64,000 nucleotides of DNA from Deuterostichococcus epilithicus (taxonomy: Eukaryota > Chlorophyta > Trebouxiophyceae > Prasiolales > Stichococcaceae), in the NCBI GenBank assembly GCA_033439295.1, contig JAVTLE010000008.1, positions 1,116,001 through 1,180,000 of the forward strand, read 5' to 3'. Positions 35,801-46,569 of this stretch are shown here, in pieces. The notes below the pieces were generated by a model, which did no database searches, was not told the DNA's origin, and saw only the letters and a program-made list of their open reading frames with translations. The stretch's first letter is position 1. Each line of letters opens with the position of its first letter. Made by a program: the position numbers and the translations under genes.

Positions 35801-36730
35801 GATCTGACTTACCTCTTTGCCAGCAAGCACTGTAAGGAACGTAGCCGCATTCACGTTTTCGCCAGTGTAATCCTGTGTGAAGAGGATGTATTCATGTCGC
35901 ATGGTGAGGCATATGTAAGTCGCATGGTGAGGCTTGCTTGTTGCATGAACTATGCTCATCCGGAACCTCCAAGTGAAGGTCTTGTGCTCAACTTGCAATG
36001 CCATGTCTGCCAGGAACGTCAACCAAGCAGTTCACATACCTTTGGCAGCCCCTTGTAAACATCGGGGCCTCCGGGCTTATTGAACAGCTGACCCTGGTGC
36101 GGATTTTGGAAATCGTACGCAATGTCGTCATAGACCATGACGACAATGTGGTCATCCGGCACTCCGCCGTTGTGCAGGACCTGGTACGCCTGCGAATGCG
36201 CAGGTTGACGAGATCAAATGGGCGTTCGCTGCTCAAGTCTGATGTTGCCTTCAAACTGCATTTCTGTTGAGGCGCGCTCAGTTGCAGACCCTCAGGACTT
36301 GATCTCTGCAGCGTGGCTGGTGCACACACGATGTGAACGATGATAGTATTCACTCACATGAGCTACATCCGCCTGGTGTCGGTAGTTGCCGTAGCCAGCG
36401 CTGCCCGCAATGAGCAGGGCCCAGACTTCACCTGGTGCCGCAGTGAGCATATATGCAGCATTGGAATGGTGTTCCAGCCATCAACCAGCGCATTGCAGTA
36501 TTCTCACGATACAGTCCAAGAGTCTGTCTTCAACAACGGCTTGATGCTTCCACGTCACGAGACCCGAGGCATGCGAGGGTATGCGTATGTTCACCTGTGA
36601 ATGGCGCAGTGGCAGCCTGCAGCGATGCATCGAGGTCGCCCAGGGGTCTGGCGCCGGACACCAGCACCGCAGATATGGCAAAACAGCAGACCAGCGCCCA
36701 GAAAACGTGCTGACCCGTGGTTGGGGCCAT
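32836..36730 (-). CDS. Legumain / vacuolar processing enzyme (C13 asparaginyl endopeptidase)
   Basis: Cysteine protease cleaving after Asn in the vacuole. The start exon (from 36730; another in-frame Met is at 36751) encodes a signal peptide with hydrophobic core [17 protein letters not shown]. Exons then give [20 protein letters not shown] (about 36430), [20 protein letters not shown] and [12 protein letters not shown] (about 36180-36050), [54 protein letters not shown] with the catalytic His, and [16 protein letters not shown] with the catalytic Cys. [20 protein letters not shown] begins the prodomain. The C-terminal LSAM domain has DDWDCLRV, then [20 protein letters not shown], and stops at 32836. 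All key catalytic residues are present. Internal borders are approximate. Confidence 0.93.
35896..35933 (+). repeat. 15-bp direct repeat in a legumain intron
   Basis: Bases 35896-35910 recur exactly at 35919-35933. Confidence 0.8.
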
Positions 36731-37124
36731 TATCCCGAGTTCACAGCCCACACCCGCACTGTGAAGTCGTCAAGTCTTGGGATGTATGCTAAATTGTCGG
36801 GCTCTCATTGCATCGGGGATCCGCAAACCTGAGAGGATGATGCGAACCAAATTCCTACATGTTTCCGTAACACGTGCCTTCCGGAACTGAAGAAAGGGCA
36901 TGTGCCACAGTTCTCCTTTGCCTTTCGAGCAAGTTTCTGCCTTTCAACATCAAAGAGAGATCTGGATGTGGGTGTGGGGGTTCTTGGCGCAGGATACATA
37001 TATATATGTATATAATATTAATAGTGGCATATCGATATCCAAAATTCACGCGCAAACGACTGCTGGGACTGTTCTGATGAGCACACACCGTCAGAGTTGC
37101 CCTGCAGCTAGGCTATCGCATCAC
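36731..37124. other. Gap between legumain start and importin-9 end, with an AT-rich island
   Basis: About 394 bases between two same-strand genes. It must hold the legumain promoter and the importin 3' UTR. Around 36997-37025 is a run of alternating A/T that stands out in this GC-rich window and could act as a TATA-type element for legumain on the minus strand. Confidence 0.4.
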
Positions 37125-40100
37125 TCAGCCCAGGCGCTGCAGCGCGGCCGTCTGCGTCGGCGTGAGGTACGCAGCGGCCAGCTTGAAGCGCTCGGCGTCA
37201 GCGGCAGCAAAGCGGCGCAGCTCGCCGGCCATCGCCGCCGCCAGGTCAATGCCGGCCACCGGGTCGTTCCGGAAGTCCGCCTCCTCCAGCTGCACGTCGT
37301 CGCCCTCCTCCGCCATGGCCTGCGCTATGATGTCCTCCAGCGCCGGCCTCGTGACCTGCTATGCAGCAGGGTTTTGAGGTTTCAGCGCGCAGGCACCACA
37401 GGATGCAACCTGAAGAGGACTGCGGCGCACCTCCCCCAGCAGTGGCCGCACGACCTGTGACACGGGGTGTGGCGGGAGCTCCGAATCGGTGTCAGACCCG
37501 CGTCAGCTGTCACCTTGTGGCTGGAGATCCGCGCGCCTTCGCAGGCCCGCGCTGTCTGGCCGGTGGCACGGACGCACACACTTGGTGCGGCCAGCAGCCT
37601 TGTAGCTGACTCGGATGCAGCAGACATGCGATGCAAGGTCAATCGTGATGGAGGCGCACCTTTCCAGCGGCTTCGGCGTCAGAGTCGCTGTCGGCCTCCT
37701 CCCAGCTGCTGTCCGAGTCGTTGCCATCTTTCGCCGCGCCGTCGGGTCCCTGCCAGGCAGGCCAGGAGTATCGTGGGACACGTCAAGCCGGCTAACGTTG
37801 ACGCCTGACACCCCACTCGTTGCGCTGCTCCTAAGATGGGCCGATGCCCTGTGAGAGTCGCACGTCATCAACGCAGCAGTGTCTCGAGGGCGTGCACCCG
37901 CCTTCTAAGCCCGGCCCCGCCGGCCTAAGTCCTTTGGGCCAGGGGATGAGATGAGCCAGGAAAGTGGGCTGCCTGCAGGTACGTGCCGGCAGGCAGCAAC
38001 CGGGCAGCAGTTCAGCTACATCAGTCCAATTTACATCATTTTGAGATGAAAGCACACCTCCTGTGCCTGTGCCTCCGCCAGCGCGTCCACTGTCAGCTCG
38101 AAGAGCTTGAGGCGCAGCGGCACCGTCTCATACTGCTCGGCCTCAGTCCTGCCCCGCGAGCGCGTGCGCGGCCCGCCATCCAGGTCCAGCCGCCGGCCCT
38201 TGACCTGGCGCCGGAGGGGGCGCGAGCATCGGCACCCATTCAACGTGGGCAAGCGCCGCTGTGTGCTTGGGCACAGTGCAGCCGACTCCAGGCAGTGTGC
38301 GACTGCAGAGCATGTGGAATTGCAACTTGGTTGTTTCGACAGGCCTGGCGCAGAGCACCAGACAGGAGCAAACGAACGGCGGTGTGACAAGGTTTCGGGA
38401 TGCATGGTCGCGCCAGCAGACGGCTCGCCTGTATCTGGTCCAAGGCTGCCTGGCCGCTGGACATGACATGGGACAGCGCTGTAGCGCTCAGCTTGATCTG
38501 GAATGCCCCGCTGAACTCGCTCTGGCGCTCCACCCAAACCGCCATGACCGCCTCCAGCGCCGACGCCCCCCGCCCGCCTGCAGGCAGATCAGCCAGCCAC
38601 AGTCGCACGGGGCAATTAAGCTTCACAGCTCGCAGCCCTGTCTCCATCCAGCGCAGAGTGGATCGCAAGATGCACTTCAGCATCCACTCACCTGCGGGTG
38701 CCGGCAGGGACGCGAGGCAGGCGAGCGTGTCGGCCGGGTGCAGATGTATCAATCGCGCCACCACTAGGAGCAGGCCGGTGAGCACGGGGCTGCTCTCTAC
38801 TACCGCCAGCTTGCCTGCAGCGCACGAGCAGCTGGTCAATTCAGGATCAGATGCAGATGGGTTGCACACATGCAGTATTCAGGTTGAGAGTCGTTCATGT
38901 ACACAGATGGCCGATTTCGTCTGCTAAGTCTCGCCTGCAATGGCGCTGAGCAGCGCCGGAATGGCGGGCGCGACAGCCGCCGGCGCCGCCGCCAGCAGCG
39001 CCAGCAGCGCGGGACCAACGCACAGTGCGGCAGAGTCGCCCAGAGCCGGCTGCAGCGGCCGCGCGAGGCCCGACACGACGGCCGACAGACTGGCGGCGGC
39101 ATTGGCGCCACTGAAGATGGATGCCCCGCCAGCCCGCAGCAGGCACCTGTGCGAGCAGAGGAATTTTGGGTGCATGAGTTTTTGTGGAGGAATCGTAGTC
39201 TTCGGATGGGGGCGGCTGCCTCTGCCCAGGCTTGCGGCGCACAGCATGTCATGCGAGGGATCAGCTCCCATTTGGCCGCCACGAAGACCGTGCAGATCAC
39301 AAAAGGCCTCGAGTCGAGTGCCGCAGGATCATGCGAGCGAAGCTGCTCACGCAGCTGCAATGCAAAGCAGTTGCCTCGCGACATGCTTGCTCACGCGAGC
39401 ACGCCGCGATGCAGCCACGCACCGCCAGTACTCGCAGCTGCTCTGCAGGATGCCGTTGTCATCCGACGATGCCAGCAGCGCCAGCACGGGGCCCGAGGCG
39501 GCGGCGTGCACGCGGGTGGCGCCGTCGCCGCCCGACGGCCGCAGCAGCGCCGCCAGCAGGTCGAGCGCACCCTCTACCAGCATGTCCGCCTGGCCGTCCG
39601 GCGCCGACAGGATGCCCGCCAGCGGCGGCAGGACCCGCTCCTGCGGAAGGCGCCTTCAGATTCGCACATTCGCATGCAGACAGCTCGGAAGCGAAGGTTA
39701 AGCAAAGTGACAGGCTGACCGCGTGGTTCTTGGGAGCATCTAGCAGACCGACAGTCTTCCCGCAGTCCGGCAGCGGGGCTCGAGCCCCGCAGAAATGTGC
39801 GACTCAACTTCGCGGCAGCCAGCTGTAGACTGGCGAAGCAGGCGGGCACGGCAGCCAGTGCCACGGCAGATCCGCAAAGCGGACGCATGCATTCCAATCC
39901 CTGAACCAATCCCGCACCTGCAGGCTGGCGAGGCAGGCGGGGATGGCGGCCAGCGCCTGCAGCAGGTCCAGCGCGGCTATGACGACCAGCGGGTCCGTCA
40001 CGTTGGCGCTCCACACTGCGAGCACGGCGGGCGAGAAGCCCGGCTCCGCCGCGGCCGCCGCCGCGGGGTCCGCCTCCACCAGGTTGGCCAGCGCCGCCAG

Positions 40101-43100
40101 CACCTCGTGCAGCTGCTCCTCGGTGACGGCCCCCAGCAGCGCGCTCAGGCCTGCGGTGCAAGGGCATGGCACTACTATCCGCATGGGCGCCCGATGAACT
40201 GCTGGCCGAATGCTGCTGATGATGGCGCCTGCTGTCACAGAGACGCTCTGAGCGCCTGCTTGATTGACCGCACAAGGATGCTCCAGTCTTGAGCTCCCCT
40301 TTGGCAAGACGATGTCAAACTGCCAGGCTGCTGACCCATCGATGCCACGATCAGATGCTCAGTCACAGCTGCAGGCACTTGCACTGTCAGCACGACCGCG
40401 CCAGACGTTCAAGCAGTCTGCATGCATGCAAGGCCCTTGCTCATGCTTGCAGCGGCACACCCACCTGAATACAGGTCTGCCAGGTATGGCCGCAGCGCCT
40501 CCGCCGGCATCTCGTCCGCCAGCGCCAGCACCGCCTTGAGGGCGCCGACCTGCACCGGCGGCGCCGCGTGCCGCAGCCGCGCCACCGCCGCGCCCAGGAA
40601 TGCCGCCGCCTGCTGCGGCGCCATCCGCTCAGCGCACCTGGCGGAAGTCGGCACAGGCGCAGCTTTTTGTGTTGTTTCTGTCTGCAGACCTACGACAGGC
40701 CGCGCCTGACTGTCAGGACACAGTCGCATCGATGCCGGAGGCGCCGCTTTTGTCGCATGGCAGGACGACAACTGCCGACGCTCTGGCAAGTGAGCAGCCA
40801 GCCAGCCACAAGCTCGCAGCAGCGCAAATATCATCTGGGCGCAGGCTCTTCGAGGGGGCTCACTGCGCGGCGAGCGACAGCGCCTGGCCGACAAGAAACG
40901 GCGGCGCGGCGCCCGCTGGGTCGCCCGCCAGGTCATGCTGCAGCACGTGCGCCAGCAGCGGCTCTACCGCAAGTGCGGAGGAGTCTGCTGGGGCGCCGCC
41001 TTCCTCCTCCGCCTCAAAGAGCGCCGAGCATGCGTCGCCGACCGCCAGCAGCGCCGCCTCGCGCAGCCGCCACCAGTGCTCCGATCCTGATGCCTGCCGC
41101 GTGCAGAGCGGACCAGATGACGAAAAAGGCAGCCCATGATGGGGCGCCGCGCCCACGTAATGCACGTCAGCAACGGACACATCCCAGGTAACTGACTTTC
41201 TCAGAGCGGCGCCTGATGCACTGGGTTATATGCCAGCATGCAGTACGGTTTTTGCTGATACGATTGCAGCACCGTCAGTGCGCCAGGTGCTGGACACCTG
41301 GCTTGCACAAACCCCAACTGGGCTTTGGCAGGTAGTCCCACTCTTCACGACAGCTTGCAGCGGGATGCGCGGTGTGGCCATGACACGCGCCTGCAGGGCC
41401 GCGGCCTCGGCCAGGCCGTGCTGCAGCGCGTCCGCCAGCGCGGCAGGGCCGCCGGGCCCCACCACCAGCGACTGCAGCAGTGCCTGCGCGGACGCGCGCA
41501 CGCCGGTGCCGCCCAGGTTCTCCTCCGACAGCATCACGTTGGCGTCGCCCGCCCACTCCTCCGCCTGCTCCTCCGTCAGCTGCAGGTAGCCTGGGACATC
41601 GTGCACAGCTTCCAGTCAGGCTTGGCGGTGCGGATACCTGGGGTGGTGCTGAAATGACGCCGGCACGTGACTGACATCAGCGCAGGGCTCTGGAGCTTCT
41701 GCAGCCGGCAAGGAGCCGGGCTGTTCGCGGCGCACTCGTGGCCGCATCGTATGGCCCTCTTGGCTTGCGCAGAGCAGCTGTCAAGGCATTGTCCAGGGCA
41801 AGCTGACTTGCTGCCTTCAAAACGCCAGAAGCACCTGGACAAGGCGCAGGGACAGCTCAGATCTGGCTGCCAGTACCTTCGCGGGCCAGACATGTCCTCG
41901 ACATCTTGGAGGCGCAGCGCACCAATGCACAGGCGCAGCAGCTGCGGCAGCCCGGGCGCGAGCAGGGGGCGGAAGCGGCGCGAGTCCGCGAGCGCCAGGA
42001 GCAGCTCCAGCGCCTGCTCCAGGGGGGCCTGCAGGGGGGGCGCCTCCTCCGCGTCGGCGTCCGCCGCTGGCACCGCCAGATCCCGCTCGCCGCGCACCGC
42101 GCTCTCTTCCCACAGCGGCAGCGCGCCTGGTTTGCGGTTGAGCTTTTCGTCATGAGATGCACATGACTTGGTGAGTTGTTCACATTCGGGTTGTTCACAG
42201 GGGTGTTCACTCGTGAGAGGTGTTCACATGGGCACTGCAGATCCGTCCGCTGGAGGTGCTCTGCACACCACAGCCTGCCCTGCATTGGATATGCAGCAAC
42301 CAAGACAGGCGGGGCAGGTCTGACACCTGCGACGCTGCCGCACAGGCAGCGAACCAGCAGGTAGCGAGACGGCGCTGCAGGCGGGCGCCCGCCGGGAAGC
42401 TGACAGCAGTCCTGACTGGCGGCGCCTGGCCCAAGCCGTCAGTGCGACGCCGCCCACCTGAGAACAGCTGCCAGACGTGGGCCGCCAGGCCCGCAATGTG
42501 CGGACCCACGGCCTTGCCGAAATGCGCGACGAGCAGCGTCAGGACTTTCAGCGCCTCCAGCTGCGCGCCCCATGCGCCCATGGTGTTCTCCTGCATCGGC
42601 GTCCCCAGGACGCGCGACAGCTGGCCGCACCAGCCGCCCAGCGTCGGCTGCAGCAGCGCCTTCACCTCGGCACGGTGCCCTACGGTCAGAGTTTGCTGGC
42701 CGAGTAGTAAGTGGCCATGCGGGCTCGGCAAGTCGTGGTCTGCACGAAGCGCTCTCCAGAGGTGCAAACCGGATCATGGGGAAGGTCTCTGGCAAGTGTT
42801 GCGAGGTAGCGATTTTGCGTGAGGTGAGCGTCTGCGCACATTGCAGGCAGCAGCACAACGATGGTTGACAAGTTTGGAGGTGTCTCGCACCATCCAGGAG
42901 GCTGACCAGCACGACGAGCAGGCTGTGCAGGATGCTCAGCGCATGGCGCGGCACCGCCGGCGCCTCCGCGTCTGCGCCCTGCATGATGCGCAGCAGCTGC
43001 GCAAAGAGGAATGGCGCGGCCTGCATGCACCATGCAGGGAAACCCTTTTCAGCAAAGGTTTCCATGTGTTATTTCGTTCTGGTTTCTGCTCTATTTTCAA

Positions 43101-44094
43101 CACAGCATTGGCGTGCTGATATGCTCATATTTGCTTTCTGAGAGGGTTCTTCTGCAGTGCACATCAGCTGTGTGGTCAGGTGCGAGCGGAGGGCTCCTCG
43201 AGTGATGCACGATTGAGGCGTCCGTCCAGCATATCTAGGCTTTTCAGCGCGCACCTGGATGACCTGCTCATCGCCCAGCTCGTCCGCAAACAGCGACAGG
43301 CACTGTAGGGCCCCGTGCACTGCGCGACACCAGACACCTTGCCTCAGTTGGCGGCCCAGTGTGCTGTCGGGAGGCGGCAGGGCACTCCTGCAGGCGGCTT
43401 TCCAGGTGAAGGTTGCAGAAGCCCTTCCAGGTGAAGGCTGCAGTGTAGTGCAGTCACAGCGAGCGGGCATGGCAACCAGCCCGATGGTTTTACTTGCCAC
43501 ACCCACAACTGGTGCAGAGCCGCCCACCCAGGGGCGGGTTGTCATGCCGGTCGATAGCGGCCAGCAGGTTGTCCAGCAGGTCCGGCCACGCCTCCGGGCA
43601 GTCCCACTTGGCGATCGCCGCCACCGCCAAGCCGACGGCGGTGCGGAGCTTGCTGGACACTTCCGATAGGCCCGCCGGCAGTGTCGCACGAACCGCCGCC
43701 TTTTCCTCATCGCCAATCAGCGGCTCCTTGAAGCCAGGCGCCTCCGCCGTCCAGTGCGCGCGGATGTGCTGCCGTAATACCTGCGGTCGTGTCAGGCTTG
43801 TTCTCTTCTGGTAGTTTGTGCAAAGGGTTTCATGGCATGACGCATTGTGCAGCACCCGCGGCGGCTGGGCCAATGCTTTCTACAAAGTGTGCAGCATATG
43901 ATCTGCAGGCGTACCAGGAGGGCCAACTGGCGCACGCCAAGCTCAAGCTGCAGCTCCAGGCCGATCTTCACCAAGCTCGTGCTTGTGCCGGGCGTGCCGC
44001 CGGCGGCCTGGAGTGACTTTGTGGCCGCAGCGATGGCCACAGGGTCACCACCCACCGCCGCTTGCAGGCTCTGAAGGAGCTGCTGTGCGCTCAT
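37125..44094 (-). CDS. IPO9: Importin-9-like karyopherin beta
   Basis: HEAT-repeat nuclear import receptor for ribosomal proteins, histones and actin. The start exon (44094 down) is MSAQQLLQSLQAAVGG, ending VRQLALL, and joins VLRQHIRAHWTAEAPGF as in the importin-beta N-terminal domain. About 20 exons follow, rich in Ala/Leu HEAT helices, for example WDCPEAWPDLLDNLLAAIDR (about 43600), SLFADELGDEQVIQV (about 43270), GWCGQLSRVLGTPMQENTMG (about 42620), YLQLTEEQAEEWAGDANVML (about 41580) and HWWRLREAALLAVGDACSAL (about 41070). An acidic loop DSDSSWEEADSDSDAE sits near 37710. The C-terminus NDPVAGIDL and LTPTQTAALQRLG aligns with the end of human IPO9 (DPxxxIDL, then a Leu-Gln-rich end). Internal borders are approximate. 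Confidence 0.9.
42177..42227 (+). repeat. Four copies of TGTTCAC in an importin intron
   Basis: TGTTCAC occurs at 42177-42183, 42192-42198, 42204-42210 and 42221-42227, spaced 12-17 bases apart, in an intron of the importin-9-like gene. Confidence 0.8.
43400..43437 (+). repeat. Short direct repeat in an importin intron
   Basis: TTCCAGGTGAAGG occurs at 43400-43412 and 43425-43437, followed in each case by a near-identical six bases. Confidence 0.75.
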
Positions 44095-44989
44095 GATGCG
44101 ATCGTTGGCGGGGTGGCTCAATTAACAGTGGCAGCTCCACCTAAGATTCTAGTGAACTTGAACTGTGTCAAGATTCATCGGGCTTGCGATGTAATGCCAT
44201 GGCATCCACCTCACAGTTTTGGGCCAGAGGCACGTCACCTGAATCACACCAAAATCACATGGAAAGGGTGTGCAGGTAGCAGAGTACTGTAGTGGATCTG
44301 TCCGTGATGCAGTCACGTGCACTTTGTCAGAGCAGATGCGGTGCTCCTTTGTGCTTTGGTATCTTTGCGTTGCAGGAGAAGTGCTTTGGTATCTTTGCGT
44401 TGCAGGAGAAGTCACCGCCGAACTGGTTTGAGGTGTCTCACTGGGACTTGAGACAGCTTGCACGGCTCGCCTGCAAAATTTGAATGGGTGATACAGATCG
44501 GTTGCGTGTTTGAAATCGGAACGGGTCGTACTCAGATCCGGTCATCTGTGAGCGGGTCACACAGAACTGGATGGAGTCGGGCTACAGCTATCACGATGAT
44601 GCATCGGCCCCTACCTGGAAAGACTTGAACCAAGTGTGCGCCGCCGTCACCATAATCAATTGAAAAACATGAAAAAATGCTGTCAAAGTCCCCACCAGAG
44701 TCCCGTCAGTCGTCGTCAAAACACAAACACTCGTGTTAATGTCCAAAGTCGGCAGTCTCGATATTTGAGAAGGAAGAGAATCTCCACCGCCAAGCGTCGC
44801 CGGCACATGCACTAGATTTCACAACCTCCGACTTTCCTCACCATGCTCCTCGTACTCTTCGCGACAATTCTCCTCTCAAGATCCCCTTCAAGCACACGGC
44901 AGTATATTCTTCCTTTGCAGAAGGGCATACATACCGTTGCTGATGTAGTCGAGCTCATCCTCATACCCGCGTGTGCGCACACTGTTTGT
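44095..44989. other. Low-GC region between importin-9 and the unidentified ORF
   Basis: About 900 bases, visibly poorer in G/C than the flanking genes. It contains the importin promoter and a 30-bp tandem duplication (44351-44410). Minus-strand frames at 44591-44812 and 44812-45069 are open but have A/T-rich third positions and no firm homology; they may belong to a small gene or to the 3' end of the unidentified gene. Confidence 0.4.
44351..44410 (+). repeat. Perfect 30-bp tandem duplication
   Basis: The 30 bases 44351-44380 are repeated exactly at 44381-44410. Not within a recognised gene. Confidence 0.93.
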
Positions 44990-45760
44990 TTAATGCGTAC
45001 ACGCAGAGAAGACGTTGTAGACGTAGAAGGTGTCGGTTCGAACGCACAGCCACATGAGCGCGCGTGCACCCGGGCTGTTGATGTCGTAGCTCATGGCGAA
45101 CAGGCGGACGCGATAGTGCAGAAGGGCGCCGTATTGCACGCGCATCACATCCTGCCGTGTATCCACTCTGCGGCCGGTGGTGCGGAAGGCAGTTCTGATC
45201 TTAGCAAGGGCTGCGTCCGGCACAAAGGAGTTGCCGACGTCAGGCGCGCGCTCGAACCTGATCTGCATGCTCCCCACATAGTCCGCCAGCCCGTCGGTGT
45301 GCCATTGCCGGCTCCCCTCCCGCATGCACTGGGCAATGGTGGGCACTGTTGCGTGGGGACGGTAGCACGCCCACAGATCCGCCACAGTCAGCTGGGGATC
45401 CATCACAAGCTGCCGCCGCAACCTTCGCTGTGTCACCTCCAGCTCCCGCAGCACCGCCAGCAGCGCCGCCGTCCGCCGCCATGCGGTCCGAGTCTCCAGA
45501 ATGGTGCGCAGAGCATCCACCAGGAGTTGCAGCACCTGTGGGTCTGTCGGAGGGCAGGCGCAGAAAGCATAGAAGGTGGCAAACCTGTCCATGCCCCCGC
45601 ACTGTGCCCGGCCATGCCACACCGATGATGGGGTCCTGGCATTTGCAATGACATGCAATGCCACTGCGTCCGCTGCCAATTTCGCAGCAGCATTGTTGCG
45701 CAACAATGCTGCGTGTGCAATGGATCTGCGACATGGCACAGCAGCCGCAAAAAGCCGCAA
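44990..45760 (-). CDS. Unidentified protein, probably the main coding exon of a host gene
   Basis: An open frame of 256 codons with third positions strongly G/C, at least from about 45540 to 45000, which is the coding signature of the neighbours. Readable segments are VLQLLVDALRTILETRTAW, RLRRQLVMDPQLTVADLWAC, IAQCMREGSRQWHTDGLADY, DVGNSFVPDAALAKIRTAF, QDVMRVQYGALLHYRVRLFA and LMWLCVRTDTFYVYNVF. I recognise no domain, signal peptide or metal-binding pattern. A CAG at about 45535 could be the true acceptor, so the part upstream (to the Met at 45760) may be intron. Same-frame sequence beyond the TAA still looks protein-like (YEDELDYISNGMYALLQR), so the true 3' end may involve another splice. 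No function can be given. Confidence 0.5.
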   Translation of the reverse strand: MRLFAAAVPCRRSIAHAALLRNNAAAKLAADAVALHVIANARTPSSVWHGRAQCGGMDRFATFYAFCACPPTDPQVLQLLVDALRTILETRTAWRRTAALLAVLRELEVTQRRLRRQLVMDPQLTVADLWACYRPHATVPTIAQCMREGSRQWHTDGLADYVGSMQIRFERAPDVGNSFVPDAALAKIRTAFRTTGRRVDTRQDVMRVQYGALLHYRVRLFAMSYDINSPGARALMWLCVRTDTFYVYNVFSACTH

Positions 45761-46569
45761 ACGCAGGTTGCTGCGTAATGTAGTTCCTCGCAGGAAATTT
45801 CAGAAGCAAGTGGGAAAATTGCAGTTTCGGTGAATTGGAGGTCCCTCCGTCCAACACCGCTCGCTTTGCACAAGCTCCGGACCCCTCGACGCAGCCACGC
45901 GACGGTGCAGCGCCGCTGCGGATGGAGGCTTGATGAAGATTCTGAAAGAACGTGAGGAGTGACGGGGTGGCACGGGGGTCTATACTGCAGCAAGTGCTAA
46001 ACTTTCGACACGGCAGAATCGGAGCTGTCTAGAAGGAGGGCCGCGCGGCTGAGTCAGCACCAGGGCCGGAAGAACAGGAAAGCGACGGTAAAGAGAAAGA
46101 AGACGCCCGCACAGGTTAGGCGTGGCAGCCGTGTGCACCTCCGGTGATCCCAAGCAGTTGCGTCCGCCCGAGGGCCTAAGCTGCCCGCGTCCGCGTGCTG
46201 AAGACAAACTGTACTGCAAGAGACAACAAATTTCAAGTTCGTAGGTGTACGTGGGCATGGAGGCTCTTGGCTGAGAAGGGAGAGATAGCGGGAGAATGAG
46301 AAATGAAGGAGTAAAAAGGGGATCGAGGGGTCCCGCCCCCAGCACGTGCTGGAACACGTGCTGTGAGCACTAGGGTATATGAACAGTGTTGATGAAGGGC
46401 AAGGCAGTGCTGAGTCTGGGCGGCTTCTGAAGGGTTGCGAGCCCCTAGATCTTCGATGTCCTAACTAGGGCGTCCCAAACGCCGCCGGCTGAACAGTCTT
46501 TGACAATCCAGGCGTTCCTGCTCTCTCTCTGGGGCTATCTGGCAGCAGTATCTCTGTGGCTGAAGCGTG
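45761..46569. other. Gap upstream of the glutaredoxin gene, possibly with exons of a minus-strand gene
   Basis: About 800 bases. On the minus strand a hydrophobic stretch VFFLFTVAFLFFRPWC followed by a stop lies near 46105-46054; it looks like a C-terminal membrane anchor, but I could not attach it to a start or a family. It could belong to a small tail-anchored protein. The glutaredoxin promoter must also be here. Confidence 0.35.

Noticed and set aside
44591-44812. Minus-strand frame with TSVCVLTTTDGTLVGTLTAF, reminiscent of an LSm8 Sm1 motif
   Set aside because: The following residues do not match the Sm fold, third positions are A/T-rich unlike every real gene here, and no second Sm motif could be found. 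It may be worth a profile search, but it is not supported.
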